Assembly (NCBI GenBank): GCA_947496235.1
Contig: CANMCE010000019.1
Span: 1-58,109 of the forward strand
Direction of reading: 5' to 3'
DNA length: 58,109 nt
Source: an uncultured Glaciecola sp.
Lineage (GTDB): Bacteria > Pseudomonadota > Gammaproteobacteria > Enterobacterales > Alteromonadaceae
Positions within the stretch are counted from its first letter, which is position 1. The number at the start of each line of letters is the position of its first letter. Shown piece by piece: positions 26,064 to 34,184 of this stretch. The notes beneath the pieces are model-generated. The model worked only from the letters and a program-made list of their open reading frames with translations, searched no databases and was not told where the DNA came from. The position numbers and the translations under genes are program-made.

Positions 26064-26810
26064 ATGATTAACTTTTATCGTAAACTTCGAAAAAAACTAA
26101 TTGAAGAAGGTAAAGTTGCCAACTATCTAAAATATGCCTTGGGTGAAATCATACTCGTTGTGATTGGAATATTAATCGCCTTGCAAATTAATACTTGGAA
26201 CAACAATCTTCAGGATAAGCAAAAGTCTATTGTGTTCCATACCAGATTGATAGAAGACGTCGATAGAGTGATTGAACGAGCTAAAACCTTAAACGAAAGA
26301 GCTAACACAACACTTACCGCGATTACCAATTCAGTTGCTGTACTTGAGAAAGGCGAGATAGCGACTCAACAAAATCAAGCAGACCTTGATAGTGCACTGT
26401 TAAGGTTTTCAAGATTTAACTATCAACAACCAGAACTACCCACTTGGGAAGAAATGAAAAGCAATGGCGAATTAGACTTAATTTATTCTATCAGCTTAAG
26501 AAATAATCTTGCCGAGTTTAATAGTTATCTTTTTGTCGTTGCCTCTATTTATAAAACCTTGGGAGAAGGCGTTTATGAAGAACTTTCTCTTTTTGATAAA
26601 TATGTAAGATCTTACGTAGATCCTGTTATTTTAAAAGTAACCAATAAGTTCGATTTTGACGCAATGGCGGCGCATCCTGTGTTTATAAACCGTTTTTCAA
26701 GAATCTCTCTACCATGGCGTGGCAGTGCCTATTTTTCTTCTCAAGTAGAAAGAAATGCAATTCCAGTAAAACAAGAACTTCAAAAAGAGTTAGATAAACT
26801 TACGCAATAA
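26064..26810 (+). CDS. DUF6090-like single-pass membrane protein
   Basis: This is a 248-residue protein with the N-terminus typical of DUF6090: a short basic helix (FYRKLRKKLIEEGKVANYLKYALGEI) followed by one membrane helix (about 27-43, IILVVIGILIALQIN) and WNN. The rest is a helical, probably periplasmic or cytoplasmic, domain with coiled-coil character (about 45-110). Such proteins are most common in Bacteroidota and marine Gammaproteobacteria, and no function is established. It ends 105 bases before tssA. Confidence 0.75.
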   Translation: MINFYRKLRKKLIEEGKVANYLKYALGEIILVVIGILIALQINTWNNNLQDKQKSIVFHTRLIEDVDRVIERAKTLNERANTTLTAITNSVAVLEKGEIATQQNQADLDSALLRFSRFNYQQPELPTWEEMKSNGELDLIYSISLRNNLAEFNSYLFVVASIYKTLGEGVYEELSLFDKYVRSYVDPVILKVTNKFDFDAMAAHPVFINRFSRISLPWRGSAYFSSQVERNAIPVKQELQKELDKLTQ

Positions 26811-26915
26811 AATATTTACTTTCCACCGCAACTTCCAAAGATCTCATGCCGTAATGGTCACTAAGAGATCATGTGTTGATGTGCTATACACATTAACCGC
26901 TAAGGAAGTATTCGG

Positions 26916-28001
26916 ATGGATTACACAGAAAAACTGCTTGAACCTATTTCAGAGGATTCACCTTGTGGTGAAAACCTTGAAGATGATGCAGCATTTCAAA
27001 ACTTTTTCTTTATGGCCCAAGGGACGCCGGAAAGGTTTGATGGCAGTAATACACTGGCCGCTGAGCCACCGGATTGGCGCCAAGTAGAAAAAGAAGCTGC
27101 GGTATTTTTACAGCAAACCAAAGATCTCAAATTAATCAGTGTTTATAGCCAAAGCCTACTGAATACTAAAGGTCTGATTGCATTTTCTCAGTGTGTGAAA
27201 GCAATTGCAGATTTAGTTTCAGACTATTGGCAAGATATTTATCCCCTACTGGATGAAGACGACGGAGACCCTCTAGAAAGAGTCGCAGGTCTATCCTTTT
27301 TATCAACGCCATTTATTACTACCCCCTTAAAGTCAATGTCTTTGGCCAGTGCCAAAGGAGCCGGCAATATCACCTTGGCAGACATTGAAGCAGCAGAAAA
27401 CGACAGTGAAGACGCAAAATTCAGCCTAAGCCAAATAAAAGGGGTTTTTGGGGAATTAAATTCTGACGAGGTGCAACTTTTCTATGATGCCTTGGCGTAT
27501 AGCTTAGAAAGTTTGCAGCAGATTAATCAATGCTTCATTGACAACTCTGGTTATGAATACGCGTTAGATTTCTCTGCTTTGGAATCTGTATTACATCGAC
27601 TTAAAGCATCTTTAGAGAAGTATGCGCAAATGGATTCCGAAGCTTTAGATGATATTTCGAGCGACGACGATCAATACGTTGAAACGGAAGATGCAGAAAA
27701 ACAGAGCCAGCGAGATAGTGAATCGCAAAACGTTGGAATGAAAGGAAAAACAGAAGGTGGTCAAGTGCCAAACCAAATTCATTCAAGAGCAGATGTTGAG
27801 TGGTGTTTAGGTTTAATCAACGCGTATTACGCGAACTACGAGCCTTCGAGCCCTATTCCTGTGTTGGTAAACCGGGCATTGAAGTTAGTACACAAAGATT
27901 TCATGGCCATAGTGCAAGACATTTATCCGGATGCTTTGGCAACAGTGCAAAGTCTAGCTGGCATGAGTGACGAAGAAACAGAAAAAGATGATGACTGGTA
28001 G
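26916..28001 (+). CDS. tssA: T6SS cap/initiation protein TssA
   Basis: This is a 361-residue TssA. The ImpA N-terminal domain is clear (about 5-130): LLEPISEDSPCGENLEDD, then WRQVEKEA and YWQDIYPLLDEDDGDPLERV. A Glu/Asp/Ser-rich linker (about 245-285) separates it from a C-terminal helical domain (about 290-350, SRADVEWCLGLINAYYANYEPSSPIP). The last segment matches the short class of TssA that primes and caps the sheath at the distal end. ATG 26916 has AAGGAAG about nine bases before. It is the first gene of the plus-strand structural operon. Confidence 0.93.
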   Translation: MDYTEKLLEPISEDSPCGENLEDDAAFQNFFFMAQGTPERFDGSNTLAAEPPDWRQVEKEAAVFLQQTKDLKLISVYSQSLLNTKGLIAFSQCVKAIADLVSDYWQDIYPLLDEDDGDPLERVAGLSFLSTPFITTPLKSMSLASAKGAGNITLADIEAAENDSEDAKFSLSQIKGVFGELNSDEVQLFYDALAYSLESLQQINQCFIDNSGYEYALDFSALESVLHRLKASLEKYAQMDSEALDDISSDDDQYVETEDAEKQSQRDSESQNVGMKGKTEGGQVPNQIHSRADVEWCLGLINAYYANYEPSSPIPVLVNRALKLVHKDFMAIVQDIYPDALATVQSLAGMSDEETEKDDDW

Positions 28002-28089
28002 CAAAGCAACCAGACTCAAACAGATTAAGCAGTGTGAAAACGCTGCAATTAGTAAGTAAATAAAGAGGCTGTTCAGAAGGAGAAGCAAA

Positions 28090-28608
28090 GTGTCAAGCGG
28101 TCAAAAATTTGTAGCAAAAAACAGAGCACCTAGAGTGCAAATTGAATACGACGTGGAATTGTACGGCGCCCAGAAAAAAGTCCAATTACCTTTTGTTATG
28201 GGAGTAATGGCTGATTTAAGTGGAAAGCCTACTGAGCCGCTTGCGCCGCTTTCAGAACGTAAGATTACAGAGATTGATGTTGATAACTTTGATGATCGTT
28301 TGAAGGCTGCTAAACCGCGAGTGCAATTTACCGTTCCAAACACCTTAACAGGTGAAGGAAATTTATCGGTGGAAATGGACTTTGAAAGTATGGATGACTT
28401 TTCTCCCGAGGCAATTGCTAAGAAAACAGACGGCTTACGCCAATTATTGGAAGCTCGCACGCAATTAGCCAACTTGGTGACCTATATGGATGGAAAGGAA
28501 GGCGCCGAGCAGCTAATTGCAAAAGTACTTGCAGATCCAGCATTGCTTGAAACCCTAAGCGCGGCGCCTAAAGCTGCCGCATCTGACAATGCTGAAGAGG
28601 AGCAATAA
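28090..28608 (+). CDS. tssB: T6SS sheath small subunit TssB
   Basis: This is a 172-residue TssB (VipA/ImpB), which polymerises with TssC into the contractile sheath. Characteristic segments are RAPRVQIEYDV (about 10-20), LPFVMGVMADLSG and RKITEIDVDNFDD, then VEMDFESMDDFSPEAI. The start is GTG 28090, supported by AAGGAGAAG six bases upstream and by the usual length; there is no nearby ATG. The stop lies two bases before tssC, so the sheath subunits are coupled. Confidence 0.96.
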   Translation: MSSGQKFVAKNRAPRVQIEYDVELYGAQKKVQLPFVMGVMADLSGKPTEPLAPLSERKITEIDVDNFDDRLKAAKPRVQFTVPNTLTGEGNLSVEMDFESMDDFSPEAIAKKTDGLRQLLEARTQLANLVTYMDGKEGAEQLIAKVLADPALLETLSAAPKAAASDNAEEEQ

Positions 28609-28610
28609 CC

Positions 28611-30104
28611 ATGGCTGAGAGTCAAGTTGACATTAATGTAGAAACTGGATTGTCAGAGCTAGACGGTGATTCTTTTGCGTCTTTGTTGCAAAAAGAATTC
28701 AAACCTAAGTCTGATCATGCCAAATCGGAAGTAGAAAAAGCAGTAACTACATTAGCGGGTTTTGCGTTGCAAGACGCTAATAAGATTTCTGAAGACACAG
28801 TGAATTCCATTGAATCTATTATTGCTGAAATTGATAAAAAGCTTAGTGAGCAAATCAATGAAATTCTGCATCATCAAGACTATCAAAAATTAGAAGGTAC
28901 TTGGCGTGGACTTCATTACTTAGTGAATAACACGGAAACGGACGAATATTTGAAGGTCAAAGTCTTCAATATCTCGAAGAAAGAACTCGGTAAGAACCTT
29001 AAAAAGTTTGCCGGAACAGCATGGGATCAAAGTCCAGTGTTCAAAAAGTTCTATGAAGAGGAATATGGTCAGTTTGGCGGCGAACCCTTTGGCGCAATTG
29101 TTGGCGACTATTATTTTGACAATAGCCCAGCAGACGTAAACTTACTTACTGAAATGTCCAAGGTTTGTGCGGCATCTCATTCACCATTTTTAAGTGCAGC
29201 ATCGCCTGGCTTATTACAAATGGATAGTTGGAATGAATTAACCAATCCCCGAGATTTAACCAAGGTATTTTCTACCCCTGACTATGCATCTTTCCGCTCA
29301 CTAAGAGAAACAGAAGATGCAAAATACATTTCACTGACCATGCCAAGAGTTTTGTCACGCTTACCATACGGCGCAGACACAGATCCAGTAGAAGCCTTTG
29401 ATTTTGAGGAAGACGTAAGTGGTCCTGATGAATCCAAATATGCTTGGACCAATGCTGCATATTCCTTAGCGGTAAATATTAACCGTTCATTTAAAGAATA
29501 CGGTTGGTGTTCACGTATTCGCGGGATTGAATCGGGTGGTGCAGTGGAAGGTTTACCTGTGCATACCTTCCCCAGTGACGATGGTGGAGTTGATATGAAG
29601 TGCCCTACCGAAGTTGCTATCAGTGACCGTCGCGAAGCTGAACTTTCAGCCTGTGGTTTGATGCCACTGATTCACCGCAAAAACAGCGACATGGCAGCTT
29701 TCATAGGCGCGCAAACCTTACAAAAGCCAGCCATATATGACAATCCGGACGCTACAGCAAATGCTGCCTTAGCGGCCCGTTTGCCTTATCTGTTCGCGAC
29801 TACCCGTTTTGCTCACTACCTCAAGTGTATTGTGCGTGACAAGGTGGGTTCGTTTAAAGAAAAACAAGATATGCAGCAATGGTTACAAGGTTGGATTGAT
29901 GACTATGTGGATGGTGCACCCACCACATCAAGTGATGAAACTAAATCTCGTAAACCATTGGCTGGGGCTGATGTTGCGGTAGATGAAGTAGAAGGACAGC
30001 CGGGCTATTACAGCGCTAAGTTCTTCCTAAAACCACATTACCAACTGGAAGGATTAACTGCCTCCTTGCGCTTGGTTTCTAAGTTACCAGCCGGAAATGG
30101 CTAG
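28611..30104 (+). CDS. tssC: T6SS sheath large subunit TssC
   Basis: This is a 497-residue TssC (VipB/ImpC), the large sheath protein. Typical segments are visible: YQKLEGTWRGLHYLVNNTE (about 95-113), FGAIVGDYYFDNSP (about 163-176), ASPGLLQMDSW, TMPRVLSRLPYG, and the C-terminal ARLPYLFATTRFAHYLKCI. The last 40 residues (GYYSAKFFLKPHYQLEGLTASLRLVSKLP) match the family end. Length and order tssB-tssC-hcp are standard, and no interruption is seen. Confidence 0.97.
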   Translation: MAESQVDINVETGLSELDGDSFASLLQKEFKPKSDHAKSEVEKAVTTLAGFALQDANKISEDTVNSIESIIAEIDKKLSEQINEILHHQDYQKLEGTWRGLHYLVNNTETDEYLKVKVFNISKKELGKNLKKFAGTAWDQSPVFKKFYEEEYGQFGGEPFGAIVGDYYFDNSPADVNLLTEMSKVCAASHSPFLSAASPGLLQMDSWNELTNPRDLTKVFSTPDYASFRSLRETEDAKYISLTMPRVLSRLPYGADTDPVEAFDFEEDVSGPDESKYAWTNAAYSLAVNINRSFKEYGWCSRIRGIESGGAVEGLPVHTFPSDDGGVDMKCPTEVAISDRREAELSACGLMPLIHRKNSDMAAFIGAQTLQKPAIYDNPDATANAALAARLPYLFATTRFAHYLKCIVRDKVGSFKEKQDMQQWLQGWIDDYVDGAPTTSSDETKSRKPLAGADVAVDEVEGQPGYYSAKFFLKPHYQLEGLTASLRLVSKLPAGNG

Positions 30105-30155
30105 GATTTCGCAGTTTAGTTTAAATTTTGCCATTAACCTCAAAAGGAGAAGATC

Positions 30156-30638
30156 ATGGCTGTAGATATGTTTTTAGAGTTAGACAAAATCAAGGGCGAA
30201 GCCCGAGATAAAGATCATAAAGAAGATATTGATATTATCACCTGGAGCTGGGGCTTATCTCAGTCGGGAAGTACCCATGTCAGCACTGGAAGTGGAATCG
30301 GAAAAGCCAACTTTCAAGACATTAGCATTACCAAATATACAGATAAATCATCTGTAACCCTAATGGAATATGTTGCCACAGGTAAACACATTGATAAGGG
30401 TAAGTTGGTAGTTCGAAAAGCTGGCGGCAAGCCACTGGAATACATTGTAATGGAATTTAAGCATATTTTAGTAAGTTCTATTTCTGTAGGTGGTTCTGGA
30501 GGTGAAGATTTACTTACTGAAACCATCACCTTGAATTTTGCCGAAGTAAAACTCACTTACGTGCCGCAAAAACCAGATGGTTCTGGTGGCGCAAAAATTG
30601 ATTTTGGTTTCAATATTCCTGAAAACAAGAAAATCTAA
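30156..30638 (+). CDS. hcp: T6SS tube protein Hcp (TssD)
   Basis: This is a 160-residue Hcp, which stacks as hexameric rings to form the inner tube and is secreted. Family features include MFLELDKIKGEA at the start, IDIITWSWGLSQSG (about 25-38), the loop VTLMEYVATGKHIDKGKL and the end segment NFAEVKLTYVPQ. There is no C-terminal effector extension. A strong AAAGGAGAAG ribosome-binding site precedes ATG 30156. The stop is followed by a stable hairpin, which fits the high expression usual for hcp. Confidence 0.96.
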   Translation: MAVDMFLELDKIKGEARDKDHKEDIDIITWSWGLSQSGSTHVSTGSGIGKANFQDISITKYTDKSSVTLMEYVATGKHIDKGKLVVRKAGGKPLEYIVMEFKHILVSSISVGGSGGEDLLTETITLNFAEVKLTYVPQKPDGSGGAKIDFGFNIPENKKI

Positions 30639-30644
30639 GCAATA

Positions 30645-30671
30645 ATCATGGCGTCTAAAAGGCGCCATGAT
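30645..30671 (+). terminator. Intergenic hairpin after hcp
   Basis: ATCATGGCG (30645-30653) pairs perfectly with CGCCATGAT (30663-30671) around a nine-base loop. Only a short T run follows, and tssE begins 25 bases later. It is more likely a partial terminator or an mRNA-stabilising element that raises hcp over the downstream genes. Confidence 0.55.
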
Positions 30672-30695
30672 ATCCACTTTTAGAAGTTCAACACC

Positions 30696-31196
30696 ATGCC
30701 TGAATTATCACAAAAAGAGCGTTTGCAACTGTCATTATTAGACAGATTGACCGACGATGAGCCGGACAAAAAAAGTGAATCGCGTAGCAAGCGAGTGATA
30801 ACTGTGTCCCGTTTAAAAGAGTTAGTTCAACGTGATTTGGCGTGGTTGTTAAATGCGGTAGCATCGCAAACTACAAACAATTTTGATGATTACCCTTACA
30901 TTAAAAACTCTACCCTAAATTACGGTATTCCAGATTTGTCAGGTTCTAATGTTAAGTCATTAAATACCCGTTCTTTAGAACGAGAAGTTGTGTCAGCAAT
31001 AAAACGATTTGAATCGCGCATCATTCCTAAGACGTTACAAGTAGACGTAAAGGTGGCATCTGAACAAATGAGTGGCAATACATTATCTGTCACCATTCAT
31101 GCAGACCTTTGGGCCCAGCCACTGCCATTGCAGTTGTATTTGCAAACGGATATCGATATTGAAAACGGCATCGTGACTGTTAATCAATGGCATTAG
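30696..31196 (+). CDS. tssE: T6SS baseplate protein TssE (gp25-like)
   Basis: This is a 166-residue TssE, a baseplate wedge protein homologous to phage T4 gp25. The N-terminal SLLDRLTDDEP (about 13-23) and the central VKSLNTRSLEREVVSAIKRFESRI fit the family, as does STLNYGIPDLSG (about 68-79). The C-terminus has the beta strands of the gp25 lysozyme-like fold. It follows hcp and lies three bases before tssF, with which it forms the baseplate wedge together with TssG. Confidence 0.93.
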   Translation: MPELSQKERLQLSLLDRLTDDEPDKKSESRSKRVITVSRLKELVQRDLAWLLNAVASQTTNNFDDYPYIKNSTLNYGIPDLSGSNVKSLNTRSLEREVVSAIKRFESRIIPKTLQVDVKVASEQMSGNTLSVTIHADLWAQPLPLQLYLQTDIDIENGIVTVNQWH

Positions 31197-31199
31197 ATT

Positions 31200-33140
31200 A
31201 TGGATTCTAAATTTTTACAGCTTTACAATCAGGAGCTCAAATTTATTCGTGAGTCTGGGGCAGAGTTTGCCAAAGAGTATCCTAAAATAGCGGGTAGATT
31301 AGGACTGGAGGGCTTCGATTGTGCAGATCCATACGTGGAGCGCTTATTAGAAGGCTTTGCCTTCATGTCGGCACGAGTACATCGAAAACTAGACGCTGCT
31401 TATCCAGAATTTACCCAGCATCTTTTAAACTTGCTGTTTCCCACATTTTTGCAGCCTATTCCTTCATGTTTGATTGTACAGTTTCATCCAGATTTTGATG
31501 AAGGTAGTCTAGTATCTGGGGTTAATGTAGACAGAGACACGTCGCTCATCAGCCAATTAGGCAAAGACGAACAAACTCCATGCGAATATAAAACTGTTCA
31601 AGATACTCAGATTTGGCCAATCAGCCTAACCCACGCTGAATATCTAAATGGGCAAGAATTAATTGGTCTTACCAATGAGATGAGCAGTCAGTATTCATCA
31701 AAAGCTGGGATAAAACTGGTGCTGGAAACGCCGCCAGGGATGACTTTTTCTGCATTGTCCATGGACAAGCTAAGGCTGCATTTTCGTGGAACAGAATCTT
31801 TTCCTACTTACGTGTTTGAAACTCTGTTCAAACATTTTTCGGGTATGCTCTATAAAACCGGGGATTCATTGTGGAGACATGCGCAATCACCGGTAAAACT
31901 CTCGCCTGTGGGCTTTAATCAACAAGATGCCTTACTCCCCTATAATAATCGTCAATTTGATGGATTTAGGTTACTCCGCGAGTTTTTTGTTTTTCAACAG
32001 CGTTTTCTTTTTCTTGATATTGACCAGCTTAATCCGAGCATAAGCCTGTGCAATCACCACAAGCTTGAATTGGTTTTTTTGTTAGATGAAACCAATAGCA
32101 AATTGGAGAAGGTGCTAAGTAAAGAGCATTTCGCACTGCATTGCGCGCCCTGTATAAATTTATTTCCTAAAAGAGCAGAACGTATTCAACTGGACAAAAA
32201 GTTAACTGAGTTTCATGTTGTTCCAGATAAATTACGTCCCCTTGATTTTGAGGTCTGTTCGATTAAGGGGGTCAAAGGTATTGGCAACAGTATTGATGCG
32301 CAGCATCAAATTTTACCGCTATATAGCCAAGAACATGCTCAAAGCCAAAGCTTCTCCCAAGGCGGTTTGTTTGCTCAACCCACTGAAAATCCATTTAGTT
32401 TTGCTTCTAGCGTTACAAAACACTCAGGCTTTTTTACGAGTAAGCGAACCAGCCGCACATTAAGTGTAAACGAACGTAAATTTGGCCACAGATCAAGTTA
32501 CATTGGCAGTGAAGTTTTTATTTCTTTAGTGGACCCTAAAGCCGCGCCTTATTCCGAGGAGTTGCAGCAATTGGCGGTAGATACCATGTGTAGCAACCGT
32601 GATTTACCGCTAATGATGCCCTTAGGAAAAGGCAAAACTGATTTTAGTATCGAAGTGGGTTTGCCATGTGCCGCTGTGCGTTGTGTTGGCGAGCCAACTC
32701 GTCCTTCTCCGCCTTTGAATAATGGTGATATTGCCTGGGATTTGATTAATTTATTATCGATAAACTTTCTTGGTTTTACCCGGGATGAAAATGAGCAAGC
32801 CTTAGTTGCGCTTAAAAAGCTGCTTAGTTTAATGAGTGACAGGAATAAGCAAGCACAATCAAAACAGATAGACGGCATAGTGGACATGCGGATAGATGCA
32901 ACCACAGGGCGCTTGCCAGTAGAAGGCCCTATATGCTTTGTTCGAGGTGTAAAGATCACTATTACCTTGGACGAAACCGCATATGAAGGGAGCAGCCCAT
33001 TCTTACTTGGCGTAGTTTTAGATGCTTTTTTTGCGCAATTTGTTGGAATAAATTCCTTTTCTCAATTAGTGCTAATGACCAATGACGGTCAAGAGATCCA
33101 TCAATGGCCTATCCGAACCGGCACGCACAGCGCTATTTAA
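31200..33140 (+). CDS. tssF: T6SS baseplate protein TssF
   Basis: This is a 646-residue TssF (ImpG/VasA), a baseplate wedge subunit. The conserved N-terminus is intact: FLQLYNQELKFIRESGAEFAKEYPKIAGRLGLEG, written here as segments around residues 4-37, followed by DPYVERLLEGFAFMSARVHRKLD. The middle contains LQPIPSCLIVQFHPD. The C-terminal half holds GPICFVRGVKITITLDE and the terminal HQWPIRTG. Length is a little above the usual 580-620 residues. Its last 37 bases overlap the start of tssG in another frame, implying coupled translation. Confidence 0.94.
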   Translation: MDSKFLQLYNQELKFIRESGAEFAKEYPKIAGRLGLEGFDCADPYVERLLEGFAFMSARVHRKLDAAYPEFTQHLLNLLFPTFLQPIPSCLIVQFHPDFDEGSLVSGVNVDRDTSLISQLGKDEQTPCEYKTVQDTQIWPISLTHAEYLNGQELIGLTNEMSSQYSSKAGIKLVLETPPGMTFSALSMDKLRLHFRGTESFPTYVFETLFKHFSGMLYKTGDSLWRHAQSPVKLSPVGFNQQDALLPYNNRQFDGFRLLREFFVFQQRFLFLDIDQLNPSISLCNHHKLELVFLLDETNSKLEKVLSKEHFALHCAPCINLFPKRAERIQLDKKLTEFHVVPDKLRPLDFEVCSIKGVKGIGNSIDAQHQILPLYSQEHAQSQSFSQGGLFAQPTENPFSFASSVTKHSGFFTSKRTSRTLSVNERKFGHRSSYIGSEVFISLVDPKAAPYSEELQQLAVDTMCSNRDLPLMMPLGKGKTDFSIEVGLPCAAVRCVGEPTRPSPPLNNGDIAWDLINLLSINFLGFTRDENEQALVALKKLLSLMSDRNKQAQSKQIDGIVDMRIDATTGRLPVEGPICFVRGVKITITLDETAYEGSSPFLLGVVLDAFFAQFVGINSFSQLVLMTNDGQEIHQWPIRTGTHSAI

Positions 33141-34150
33141 GCGATTTATCAAAGGACAGCAAAGCTCTTTATGAAGAGGGCTTTGAGTCTTTATTGCGTT
33201 ATGTGGATGCAAATTCTCCCCTGTATGAGCGACTTGGTTATTCAGTATCTCTAAAACAAGACCCCATTAGGTTCGGACAAAAACCTATCATGCATTTTCA
33301 TGCGTCCGCATTTTCGGATTTGCGCTTGTTAAAAGAAATTGGTCTGTACAAACTTAATAATGTGTATTGGGGAATGTTTGGGGTTAACGGTCCTCTGCCT
33401 TTACATTTAACCGAATATGCCATTGAAAGAAAATATCGCCATCAAGATCAAACCCTAGCCGCTTTTTGTGATATTTTTCATCATAGATTTATTTCGCTTT
33501 TTTATCGTGCATGGGCTGAATCTCAACCCGCCGTGAGTCACGACAGACCAGATAAAGATACATTTGCTAAACGCATCTCTAGCTTAAGCGGCGCTGACGT
33601 GCAGCAACAATGTTATCTGGCTGGCTTATTGAGCCACAAAAACAAAAGTGCCGATGTTTTAGCTCAATTATTGTCTCAGCATCTGCATCAACGAGTATCC
33701 ATTAGTCAATTTGAAGGTAAATGGTACTCTTTGCCAGAAGCCCATAAAAACAAACTTGGTTGTGCTAATTCGCAATTAGGCATGGATTGTCTGATTGGTG
33801 ACAGTACTTTTGAAAGAGGGTTTTCCTATTCTGTCTTAATTGGTCCATTAAAGTACCAAGACTATCTCTGTTTTATTCAAAATCCCGATATTTTCAAACA
33901 AATCCAGAAATTGGCCGTTCGCCATACAGGGAGTGAATTTAACTTAAGCATTAAATTGTTATTACATGCAAACGTCTTTCAAACTGCGCGCTTGGGAGCG
34001 TCTGGTAGTGACCCTCAAAGCAATAACAAGCAAACAACACCTAGCCGTTTAGGAACAAACGCTTGGTTGGCGGGCCCTTTGGAGGGCAATTTACAGCCTC
34101 ATCAGCAAGTAAATCCGCCTGTTGTGGCATACGAATATGCCTGTGATTGA
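33104..34150 (+). CDS. tssG: T6SS baseplate protein TssG
   Basis: This is a 348-residue TssG (ImpH/VasB). Family features are visible: the N-terminal helix around FESLLRYVDANSP, the segment RFGQKPIMHFHASAF (about 52-66), VYWGMFGVNGPLPLHLTEY (about 85-103) and DIFHHRFISLFYRAWAESQP (about 119-138). The later GCANSQLGMDCLIGD matches the conserved LG-x-D loop. It starts inside tssF (ATG 33104) and the unusual 37-base overlap is retained because the first conserved residues follow soon after. It completes the TssE-F-G wedge. Confidence 0.93.
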   Translation: MAYPNRHAQRYLSDLSKDSKALYEEGFESLLRYVDANSPLYERLGYSVSLKQDPIRFGQKPIMHFHASAFSDLRLLKEIGLYKLNNVYWGMFGVNGPLPLHLTEYAIERKYRHQDQTLAAFCDIFHHRFISLFYRAWAESQPAVSHDRPDKDTFAKRISSLSGADVQQQCYLAGLLSHKNKSADVLAQLLSQHLHQRVSISQFEGKWYSLPEAHKNKLGCANSQLGMDCLIGDSTFERGFSYSVLIGPLKYQDYLCFIQNPDIFKQIQKLAVRHTGSEFNLSIKLLLHANVFQTARLGASGSDPQSNNKQTTPSRLGTNAWLAGPLEGNLQPHQQVNPPVVAYEYACD

Positions 34151-34184
34151 CTAAATAACCAAGATTTTAAAGAGGAAGAATGAA

